Below are positions 43,230 through 49,809 of a stretch of DNA of 64,000 nucleotides, piece after piece (the stretch's first letter is position 1; every line of letters starts with the position of its first letter). The notes below the pieces were generated by a model, which had not been told where the DNA came from, did no database searches, and was given only the letters and a program-made list of their open reading frames with translations. This DNA comes from an uncultured Christensenellaceae bacterium. Its GTDB lineage: Bacteria > Bacillota > Clostridia > Christensenellales > UBA3700. The position numbers were made by a program, and so were the translations under genes. The stretch spans positions 1 to 64,000 of the forward strand of contig CALWHB010000002.1 in the NCBI GenBank assembly GCA_944380275.1, given 5' to 3'.

Positions 43230-43496
43230 TTAAATTCCGTGTTTAACTCTGTCCCTTTCTTCGGCGCGTTTAGCATTGTTGAAACGGTCGAGGGTACCAA
43301 CAAGATAACCCGTTATGCGGCGTATCCTTTCAAAAGGTACGTTTTCAAAAGTATATTTGAGGTCGACGTAGTCGCCGTCTACAGTAACGTCCATCTGAGA
43401 AATGTTTTTATCGGGGTATTTCTTTTTACCGTAATCGATATAAGCGTCGATTTCTTTCTGTTCAAGCTGACCGCCGTTTACGTTTACTTTTATCAT
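43230..43496 (-). CDS. Small protein resembling the C-terminal (glycyl-radical) end of anaerobic ribonucleotide reductase
   Basis: An 88-residue protein with no cysteine. The first ~50 residues are a beta-rich, charged region (VNVNGGQLEQKEIDAYIDYGKKKYP). The C-terminal segment FERIRRITGYLVG, then LDRFNNAKRAEERDRVKHG, resembles NrdD tails, where RxxGYL holds the radical glycine (Gly64 here). The zinc Cys pairs of NrdD are missing. It could be a spare radical domain, as GrcA/YfiD is for pyruvate formate-lyase, or a regulatory relic. This is inference from remembered family patterns. The start at 43496 follows GGAGG; the TTG six codons earlier contains that ribosome site and is excluded. First gene of the flavodiiron operon. 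Confidence 0.7.
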   Translation of the reverse strand: MIKVNVNGGQLEQKEIDAYIDYGKKKYPDKNISQMDVTVDGDYVDLKYTFENVPFERIRRITGYLVGTLDRFNNAKRAEERDRVKHGI

Positions 43497-43550
43497 AATT
43501 TTATCCTCCGGCAAATATTTTTAAAATTCGCTTTACTTTTTATCGCATAT

Positions 43551-43556
43551 AATATA
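43551..43556 (-). promoter_or_regulatory. Probable -10 element of the NrdD-like/flavodiiron operon
   Basis: TATATT on the minus strand. No good -35 is found; the palindrome at 43578-43595 would centre near -42 from the predicted start, the class II activator position. Neighbouring overlapping hexamers shift this by up to 3 bases. Confidence 0.45.
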
Positions 43557-43577
43557 ACATATTTTCAGAAGAAATAT

Positions 43578-43595
43578 ATGTTGCAAATGCAACAT
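43578..43595. promoter_or_regulatory. Crp/Fnr-type operator palindrome
   Basis: ATGTTGCA-AA-TGCAACAT, perfect 8-base arms around 2 bases, lies between the divergent regulator gene and the NrdD-like/flavodiiron operon. Shape and place fit a Crp/Fnr-family dimer site. It falls inside the regulator gene's own leader, so it could also give autorepression. Confidence 0.75.
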
Positions 43596-43608
43596 TTTGA
43601 GGAAAATT

Positions 43609-44256
43609 ATGGATATTTTTAAAATAAATCTTTTTGACGGGATAAGCGGCGAGGACGTAGAGAGGATGATAGTATGTTTCGGCGCGGTTTTCAGAAGTTT
43701 CAAGACAGGTGCGACTATATACGACTATCCGGGCAGCGGCGACGACGTTGGAGTAATGCTTGAAGGTAAGGCGTCGATGATACGTACGGACGAAGACGGA
43801 GAGGTCGCGGTTATGGAACTTTATTCAGAGGGCGACATATTCGGAGAGGTGCTTGCTTTTGCCAACGAAACGGGCGACAGCGTCAAAGTTATTGCAGAGA
43901 GCGATTGCAACGTTATGTTCATCAAGTATTCGCAGATAACAAAACGCTGTGAAAGAGCATGCGAGCATCACAGCAGGCTTGTAGGGAATATGTTCGGGCT
44001 GATAGCGAGAAAGACGCTTTTGCTGAGCAGAAGAATAGAGATATTGTCAAAAAAGACCACAAGAGAAAAGCTGATGTATTATTTTCAGACGCTTTCAAAG
44101 GATTACGGCGCGGAGTTTGAACTGCCTATGTCGGTAACACGACTTGCTGAATACGTATGCGCTGACAGGAGCGCGATGACGAGAGAACTGTCGCGTATGC
44201 AGTCGGACGGACTCATTGAGATAAACAAGAGAAGAGTAAAGCTCAAAAAGGCATAA
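43609..44256 (+). CDS. Crp/Fnr family transcription regulator
   Basis: A 215-residue regulator: N-terminal cyclic-nucleotide-binding-like beta roll (about 10-125), a dimer helix near 125-150, and a C-terminal Crp-type helix-turn-helix (MSVTRLAEYVCADRSAMTRELSRMQSDGLIEINKRRVKL, about 175-213). The N-terminal Cys cluster of FNR is absent, so an oxygen-sensing Fe-S cluster of that kind is not expected; heme/NO or another ligand is possible. The start at 43609 follows GAGGAA. The divergent promoter with a palindrome ties it to the flavodiiron operon. Relatives of this type control nitrosative-stress genes in anaerobes (HcpR-like), but I cannot assign the subfamily. Confidence 0.9.
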   Translation: MDIFKINLFDGISGEDVERMIVCFGAVFRSFKTGATIYDYPGSGDDVGVMLEGKASMIRTDEDGEVAVMELYSEGDIFGEVLAFANETGDSVKVIAESDCNVMFIKYSQITKRCERACEHHSRLVGNMFGLIARKTLLLSRRIEILSKKTTREKLMYYFQTLSKDYGAEFELPMSVTRLAEYVCADRSAMTRELSRMQSDGLIEINKRRVKLKKA

Positions 44257-44404
44257 AAATTTTTGCAGCGCATTAACTTTACAGGTTGATTGCGATAGAC
44301 CGTAAGGGACAAACGTGATTTTGAGAAGACAGTTTTATTTTTTCAATTTGAAGACATGTTTTTGAAAATACGGCAAAATCTGAGGAATATCGAATAATTT
44401 AATC

Positions 44405-44437
44405 AAAAAAGACGCGCCCTGACACGCGTCTTTTTGA
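44405..44437. terminator. Bidirectional terminator, regulator and protease genes
   Basis: Stem AAAAAGACGCG/CGCGTCTTTTT with loop CCCTGACA. Confidence 0.9.
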
Positions 44438-44516
44438 TTTGATATTTGATTGCCTGAATTTTATCTGACTTTCCGCTCTTTATGCCTTTATGCGGTAAAA
44501 TTTTGAAAACGGATTG

Positions 44517-45842
44517 TCAGACTGCTGAAAAGCTGTCTTTTTCAGCCGTAACGCTCACGCTCATTGCCTCGCCGTTTCTGGTGAAGTTTATAGTGATTGT
44601 ATCTCCCTCTTTTGCCTTGAGCAGGTATTCGCGCGCTCTGAAAGAAGTATCCACCTTGACGCCTTCTTCGCCGTTTATTGAAACTGATACCAGAACGTCG
44701 CCTTGTTGCAACAAGCCTTCGACAGCCGCTCCCGTGCTTATTTCGCCTACCGCATACGTGTATACGGTACGTATAATGCCGTCGGAATCAATGTAAGTCG
44801 TCATATCTGAGAGTTCCATAGTGATGCCAAGGCTGAAACGCTGACCGTTGTTTTCGATTATATTGTCAGCAACCGCTACCGCAAGACTTGCAGGGATTGC
44901 GTAACAGATGTTGTCGTCAGTCGTATCTGCTGATTTTGCGTCGGAAATGCCCATAAGTTCGCCGTATTCGTTGAACATACCGCCGCCGGAGTTACCGCTG
45001 TTGAGAGCGGCGTCCGTGCGGTAAACGCGTACGTTGGACGAGGAGTCGGTAGTGATGTATTCAGACTCGACAGAAACTATGCCAGACGTTACCGAGAAGG
45101 TGTAAAGCGTGGGGCAGCCTACCGCAAAAGTCGCCTGACCTGCGACGGGGTCTGAAGTATTTACTTTTACGGTTGCGACCGTGTCTTCGAGGAAGAAATC
45201 CGAAGAGGCTTTTATTACCGCAATATCGTTGCTTTCCGACGCGCCCACGACGGTTGCGCTAATCATATCGTCTTCCATAACCCTGTTGTAAAGATAAATT
45301 TTTATATTGCTGCAATATTCGCTCTTGTAGGTGTCGTATATCACGTGATAATTTGTTATTATATATGCGGTATTTCCGCTGAGCTTATAAATTACGCCTG
45401 AACCCGACCACGCATGCTGACTCTGACCGAAGGGGGTAGTGTAAGGACTTGTGCATATAATACCGACCGCGCTTTTCAGGGCTTGCTGTACGGTTGAGGT
45501 TATGCTTGGGGTAACGTCAAGACCGAGCGACGCGTAAAAGTCTGCCTCTGTAGCTCCCGGATTGCTTTCGAGATATTTAGCAATAAGTTCGTCGAGAGAG
45601 AAAGCGTCTTTTCCGTCAGTACCGTTAGTTCCGTCGACGCCGTCTTTGCCGTTGGTGCCGTCTGAACCTTTAAGGCTTTCGAGCCACTCGCTTTCCGTAC
45701 CTTCAAAGCCGTTTCTGACAGCGATTTCATAAGCCGACTCGCCCTTTGTTTCAGAACCTATGCAAGAGCATAGCAAAACCGCGGTAAACACGGTTATAAC
45801 AATTGCCACAATCGCGGTGAGGATGATTTTTTTTGATTTCAT
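44517..45842 (-). CDS. Exported trypsin-like (HtrA/DegP-type) serine protease with collagen-like stalk
   Basis: A 441-residue protein. The signal helix (about 5-23) ends in LCSC, a possible lipobox at Cys27. Residues 37-58 (AYEIAVRNGFEGTESEWLESLKG) precede seven Gly-x-y triplets at 59-79, a short collagen-like stalk. The protease domain has H166 in TNYHV, D206 in SNDIAV and S285 in NSGNSGGGMF, an intact triad. A PDZ domain follows (about 340-435, with GAAVEGLLQQGDVLVSV). It likely degrades or refolds proteins on the cell surface. GGAGG precedes the ATG. Single gene. Confidence 0.92.
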   Translation of the reverse strand: MKSKKIILTAIVAIVITVFTAVLLCSCIGSETKGESAYEIAVRNGFEGTESEWLESLKGSDGTNGKDGVDGTNGTDGKDAFSLDELIAKYLESNPGATEADFYASLGLDVTPSITSTVQQALKSAVGIICTSPYTTPFGQSQHAWSGSGVIYKLSGNTAYIITNYHVIYDTYKSEYCSNIKIYLYNRVMEDDMISATVVGASESNDIAVIKASSDFFLEDTVATVKVNTSDPVAGQATFAVGCPTLYTFSVTSGIVSVESEYITTDSSSNVRVYRTDAALNSGNSGGGMFNEYGELMGISDAKSADTTDDNICYAIPASLAVAVADNIIENNGQRFSLGITMELSDMTTYIDSDGIIRTVYTYAVGEISTGAAVEGLLQQGDVLVSVSINGEEGVKVDTSFRAREYLLKAKEGDTITINFTRNGEAMSVSVTAEKDSFSAV

Positions 45843-46000
45843 ATACGCCTCCGTTATTTTTCGTAAAAAGTATATGTCTTATCTATGAAACGAATCTTAA
45901 AAATCGCAATAATTTTAGCATAATAATACACGGTTTAGCAATAAAACGTGTGTCAGACGGCTTAATTTTTCGTGTTTCAGAATTTATAGTTATATTATTA

Positions 46001-46030
46001 TTGACATAATGTATATTTATGTATTATGAT
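46001..46030 (+). promoter_or_regulatory. Probable rtcB promoter
   Basis: TTGACA (46001-46006), then TATGAT (46025-46030) after 18 bases. Other AT-rich hexamers follow, so the exact -10 is uncertain. Confidence 0.6.
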
Positions 46031-46058
46031 TTATAATATACCGATTAAAGAATATAAT

Positions 46059-46081
46059 AAAACCGGATTTTCCCGGTTTTT
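46059..46081 (+). promoter_or_regulatory. Terminator-like hairpin in the rtcB leader
   Basis: Stem AAAACCGG/CCGGTTTT with loop ATTTTC and one further T. It lies after the probable promoter and before the gene, so it may attenuate transcription, or it may simply be a weak insulator. Confidence 0.45.
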
Positions 46082-46155
46082 AGGTGAGGGCTTTGAGCTG
46101 CATTGCAGGTGATTAAGCCGCTGAAAATGTGAAGAAAGGGAGCGGATATAGTTAT

Positions 46156-47331
46156 ATGATAGAGTTTGACAACGTGAAGATATTTACAGACAGAATTGAA
46201 GAATCCGCTCTTGCTCAGTTGCACACCCTTTGCGACAGCGGCATTTTTGACGGTCAGCCCATAAGGATTATGCCCGACGTGCATACGGGTGCAGGTTGTG
46301 TCATAGGTTTTACAGTTCCTCTCAAAGATAAAGTCGTCCCCAACCTTGTAGGAGTAGATATATCCTGCGGCATGCTGTGCGTTCCTGTCGGGAAGAGGAA
46401 GGTGGATTTTTCCGCCGTGGACGAGGTGATAAAAAGACGCATACCGTCCGGCAGAGATACCGGCGCGTATTCTGAAGAGGCGAGAGATATTTTTCAAAAC
46501 CTGCGTTGTCGTGATTTTATCGGAAATAAGGAAAGAATAGAGATGTCGATAGGCACTCTGGGCGGAGGAAATCACTTTATTGAAATAGATACCGATGAGG
46601 ACGGATTTTATTATCTTGTAGTCCACAGCGGGTCGCGTAATCTGGGAGTGCAGGTAGCTGAATATTATCAGAAAAGAGCGTGCGCGGAGCGTAAGAAAAA
46701 GGCGGCTGAAAGACTTGTATCGCAGTACAGGGCAGCGGGCAGAGAAAGGGAAATAAACGCCGCGATAGCGCAGCTTGCGAAAAACGACAGATTGCCTAAA
46801 GAACTCAATTATCTTGAGGACGAATCCATGCAGGATTATCTTTTCGACTCTGCTTTATGCGGAAAATACGCGGACCTGAACAGAAAGAAGATGGCGGAAA
46901 TCATAATTGAGGAGTGTTTTCCCGGTGTAAGAATAGAGGACGGTTTCACAACTCTTCACAATTGTATAGGAGAGGACGGGTATATAAGGAAAGGCGCGAT
47001 AAGCGCGAAAAAAGGACAAAGAGTGCTGATACCTCTCAATATGCGCGACGGATGCATTATGGGCACGGGTAAAGGAAATGCAGACTGGAACTTTTCTGCT
47101 CCTCACGGCGCAGGCAGAATTATGTCGCGCGCGGCGGCGAAAGAGAATATAAAGCTTGACGAATACATAGCGTCGATGAAAGGAGTGTATTCTTCAACGG
47201 TGACAGAAGATACAATCGACGAATCGCCTTTTGCATACAAACCGTCGGACGAGATTACAAAACTGATAAAAGATACCGTAGATATTGAAAAAAGAATATA
47301 CAGCGTATACAATTTCAAGGCGGCAGAATAA
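46156..47331 (+). CDS. rtcB: RtcB-type RNA-splicing ligase
   Basis: A GTP- and Mn-dependent ligase joining 2',3'-cyclic-phosphate or 3'-phosphate RNA ends to 5'-OH ends. The 391-residue protein shows metal-site motifs MPDVHTGAGCVIGFT, VGVDISCGM and GGGNHFIE, and the guanylylation region APHGAGRIMSR. It is of the shorter RtcB type. The start at 46156 follows AAAGGGAG at a somewhat long distance; GTG 46129 has no site. No archease or RtcR regulator is nearby, so its role (repair after ribotoxin attack or tRNA/mRNA end healing) is open. Confidence 0.93.
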   Translation: MIEFDNVKIFTDRIEESALAQLHTLCDSGIFDGQPIRIMPDVHTGAGCVIGFTVPLKDKVVPNLVGVDISCGMLCVPVGKRKVDFSAVDEVIKRRIPSGRDTGAYSEEARDIFQNLRCRDFIGNKERIEMSIGTLGGGNHFIEIDTDEDGFYYLVVHSGSRNLGVQVAEYYQKRACAERKKKAAERLVSQYRAAGREREINAAIAQLAKNDRLPKELNYLEDESMQDYLFDSALCGKYADLNRKKMAEIIIEECFPGVRIEDGFTTLHNCIGEDGYIRKGAISAKKGQRVLIPLNMRDGCIMGTGKGNADWNFSAPHGAGRIMSRAAAKENIKLDEYIASMKGVYSSTVTEDTIDESPFAYKPSDEITKLIKDTVDIEKRIYSVYNFKAAE

Positions 47332-47637
47332 TAACTTTCAGGAGAAACAGAGCTGATTTTGCAGAGAAGGAAAGGCTGAGAAGTTTTCTGCGAAAATGTG
47401 AATTATGCCGAAAAACGGACAAAATGCGGGAGTGACTGTGCAGATTTATACTAAGAAACGTGCCGTATTTGTCGTCGCAAAAGCGCGCGTCTGACATTTG
47501 AGCGCGGCTTGCAAAAAAGAGGTTTTTTTTAATTGCCAAATATCGCAATGTTTGATATAATATTAACAATTGCGAAGTGCAGTCAAACGCGCTTTGCAAA
47601 TCAATATTTGAAATATATTTTATAAGGAGAATCATAT
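47332..47637. other. 306-base intergenic stretch before pckG
   Basis: Holds the pckG promoter at 47533-47561 and a 70-base leader. No terminator is evident after rtcB, and no gene or known RNA is seen. Confidence 0.55.
47533..47561 (+). promoter_or_regulatory. pckG promoter
   Basis: TTGCCA (47533-47538), a 17-base spacer and TATAAT (47556-47561). The predicted leader is about 70 bases. Confidence 0.85.
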
Positions 47638-49416
47638 ATGACAGATTTGACTTCTAATAAGCAAGTACTGGCTTTCGTAGAAGAAACTCAGAAACGCTGC
47701 CAACCCGACAATATCGTCTGGATTGACGGTTCTCAGGAACTTTACGACAAGCTGACTGCTGAGGCAATCGCTACCGGCGAGATGATTAAGCTCAACGAGG
47801 AACTGCTCCCCGGATGCTTGCTCCACCGCACCAAAGAAAACGACGTTGCCCGCGTTGAGAACAGAACATTTATCTGCTCCCGTACCAAAGAAGACTGCGG
47901 TCCTACCAATAACTGGTGGAAACCCGAAGAGGCTTATGCAACCCTTTACGGTATTCTTGACGGCGCGTACAAGGGCAGAACGATGTACGTTATCCCGTTC
48001 TCCATGGGTCCTGTAGGCGGCGCGCTCTCCAAAATCGGTATTGAAATCACCGACAGCATTTACGTCGTTCTCAACATGAGAATCATGACCCGCGTAGGCA
48101 AAGACGTACTCAAGGCTCTCGGCGACAGCAACGACTTCGTAAGAGGTACGCATGCTAAATGCGACGTTGACCCTGAAAAGAGATATATCTGCCAGTTCCC
48201 TGAAGACAACGCGATTATTTCGGTAAACAGCGCGTACGGCGGCAACGTTCTTCTGGGCAAGAAGTGTTTCGCTCTTCGTATCGCGTCCTATCAGGGCAAG
48301 AACGAGAACTGGATGGCAGAGCATATGCTCATCCTCGGTATCGAAAAACCCAACAAAGAAACCGTATATATGGCGGCTGCTTTCCCGTCCGCATGCGGCA
48401 AGACCAACCTGGCAATGCTTATTCCGCCTGAGGGTTACCGCAAGAACGGTTACAAAGTATTCTGCGTAGGCGACGACATCGCATGGATTAGAAAGGGCAA
48501 GGACGGCAGACTTTACGCTATCAACCCTGAGAACGGATTCTTCGGCGTTGCTCCCGGTACCAACCAGAAATCCAACCCCAACGCTCTTGCTGCTACCAGA
48601 AAGAACACAATATTCACCAACGTTTGCCACAATCTGGAGAACAACACGGTATGGTGGGAAGGACTCGACAAGAATCCGCCCGAACATGCTATCGACTGGA
48701 AAGGCAATCCCTGGAACGGCAAGACTTCCACAGAGAAGGGCGCACACCCCAACAGCAGATTTACCGCTCCCGCGGTCAACTGCCCCTGCATCAGCCCTGA
48801 GTTCGAGAACGGCAACGGCGTTCCGCTCAGCGCGTTCATCTTCGGCGGCAGACGTGCTAAGACGGCTCCGCTCGTATACCAGGCAAAAGACTGGGAGAAC
48901 GGTGTATTCGTCGGCTCTATCATGGCAAGCGAAACCACCGCTGCGGCAGCAGGCGCGGTAGGCGTTGTAAGACGCGACCCGATGGCTATGCTCCCGTTCT
49001 GCGGTTACAACATGGGCGACTACTGGCAGCACTGGCTCGACATGGGCAAGAGCGTAGACGCAGACAAACAGCCCAAGTTCTTCAACGTAAACTGGTTCAG
49101 AACAGATGACGAAGGTCATTTCATCTGGCCGGGATTCGGTGACAATATGAGAGTCCTCGACTGGATGCTCAAGAGAATCGCCGGAGAGGTTGAGGCAGAA
49201 GAAACCGCTATCGGTTATGTTCCTAAGGCTGAAGACATCAACATCGAAGGCCTCGATATGAGCGTCGACACCGTCAAGGGTCTTCTCGCTATCGACAAAG
49301 AGAACTGGAAGAAAGAAGTCGAAGGCATCAAAGAGTTCTATGCTAAGTTTGGCGACAAGCTCCCCAAAGAGCTGGCTAAGCAGGCTGAAGAGCTGGAAAA
49401 CAAACTCAACAAGTAA
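47638..49416 (+). CDS. pckG: Phosphoenolpyruvate carboxykinase (GTP)
   Basis: Interconverts oxaloacetate and PEP with GTP/GDP. In anaerobes it often fixes CO2 toward oxaloacetate or runs gluconeogenesis. The 592-residue protein has the PEPCK substrate loop and kinase P-loop FPSACGKTNLAML, the metal-binding GDDIAW, and the GTP-form stretch GRRAKTAPLVYQA, and it matches GTP-PEPCK length. AAGGAG precedes the ATG. Codon use is strongly biased (GTT, CTC, AAC, TCC), indicating an abundant enzyme. Oxaloacetate produced here could feed the citrate-synthase-like enzyme at 38.4 kb. Confidence 0.97.
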   Translation: MTDLTSNKQVLAFVEETQKRCQPDNIVWIDGSQELYDKLTAEAIATGEMIKLNEELLPGCLLHRTKENDVARVENRTFICSRTKEDCGPTNNWWKPEEAYATLYGILDGAYKGRTMYVIPFSMGPVGGALSKIGIEITDSIYVVLNMRIMTRVGKDVLKALGDSNDFVRGTHAKCDVDPEKRYICQFPEDNAIISVNSAYGGNVLLGKKCFALRIASYQGKNENWMAEHMLILGIEKPNKETVYMAAAFPSACGKTNLAMLIPPEGYRKNGYKVFCVGDDIAWIRKGKDGRLYAINPENGFFGVAPGTNQKSNPNALAATRKNTIFTNVCHNLENNTVWWEGLDKNPPEHAIDWKGNPWNGKTSTEKGAHPNSRFTAPAVNCPCISPEFENGNGVPLSAFIFGGRRAKTAPLVYQAKDWENGVFVGSIMASETTAAAAGAVGVVRRDPMAMLPFCGYNMGDYWQHWLDMGKSVDADKQPKFFNVNWFRTDDEGHFIWPGFGDNMRVLDWMLKRIAGEVEAEETAIGYVPKAEDINIEGLDMSVDTVKGLLAIDKENWKKEVEGIKEFYAKFGDKLPKELAKQAEELENKLNK

Positions 49417-49460
49417 TTCCTTTTTCCTGCGGTTAGGAAAAAGGTATCGCCAAAAAATCG

Positions 49461-49489
49461 CATCCGTCCTTCGGGACGGATGTTTTTTT
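49461..49489 (+). terminator. pckG terminator
   Basis: Stem CATCCGTCC/GGACGGATG with a stable TTCG tetraloop and seven T. Very strong. Confidence 0.95.
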
Positions 49490-49809
49490 CTGCGATTATC
49501 GGTTTGACTGATAAAAATTCTTTGTGCCGTTTAAATTTTAAAAGCGTAAGCATGCTGCGCGGCATGCAGATTATGATATACGTGAGGGATATGAACATGA
49601 ATTTGCGGACTTTTTGTTTTCTCCGCAGCAAAAATCAATATTAAAATTTGCACGGGGGCGATGCGACCGTCAGTACCCACGCGGCAGATAAAGAGTCATT
49701 TTACGCATATTTTACACCCGTGCGCGCCTTTGGTAAATTGTTTGTAAAAAGCCTTGAGAATTGATAAAAGGCAATTTACAAAAACACTTTTATGTAATAT
49801 ATTTAGAGT
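49490..49809. other. 320-base intergenic stretch before the MMPL gene
   Basis: AT-rich. TGTAATAT at 49795-49802 may be the -10 of the next gene, 7 bases before its ATG. No gene or known RNA recognised. Confidence 0.5.

Larger units (their letters stand above)
45843..46155. other. 313-base divergent intergenic region
   Basis: Contains the probable rtcB promoter (46001-46030) and a terminator-like hairpin (46059-46081). The part next to the protease gene is AT-rich with no further signal. Confidence 0.6.

Noticed and set aside
43609-44256. Calling the regulator FNR or HcpR
   Set aside because: The N-terminal Fe-S cysteines of FNR are absent, and HcpR assignment would need a phylogeny. Only the Crp/Fnr family is supported.
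47632-49119. A 495-codon open frame antisense to pckG
   Set aside because: It is a shadow of strongly biased pckG codons. The protein resembles nothing and lacks an initiation site.
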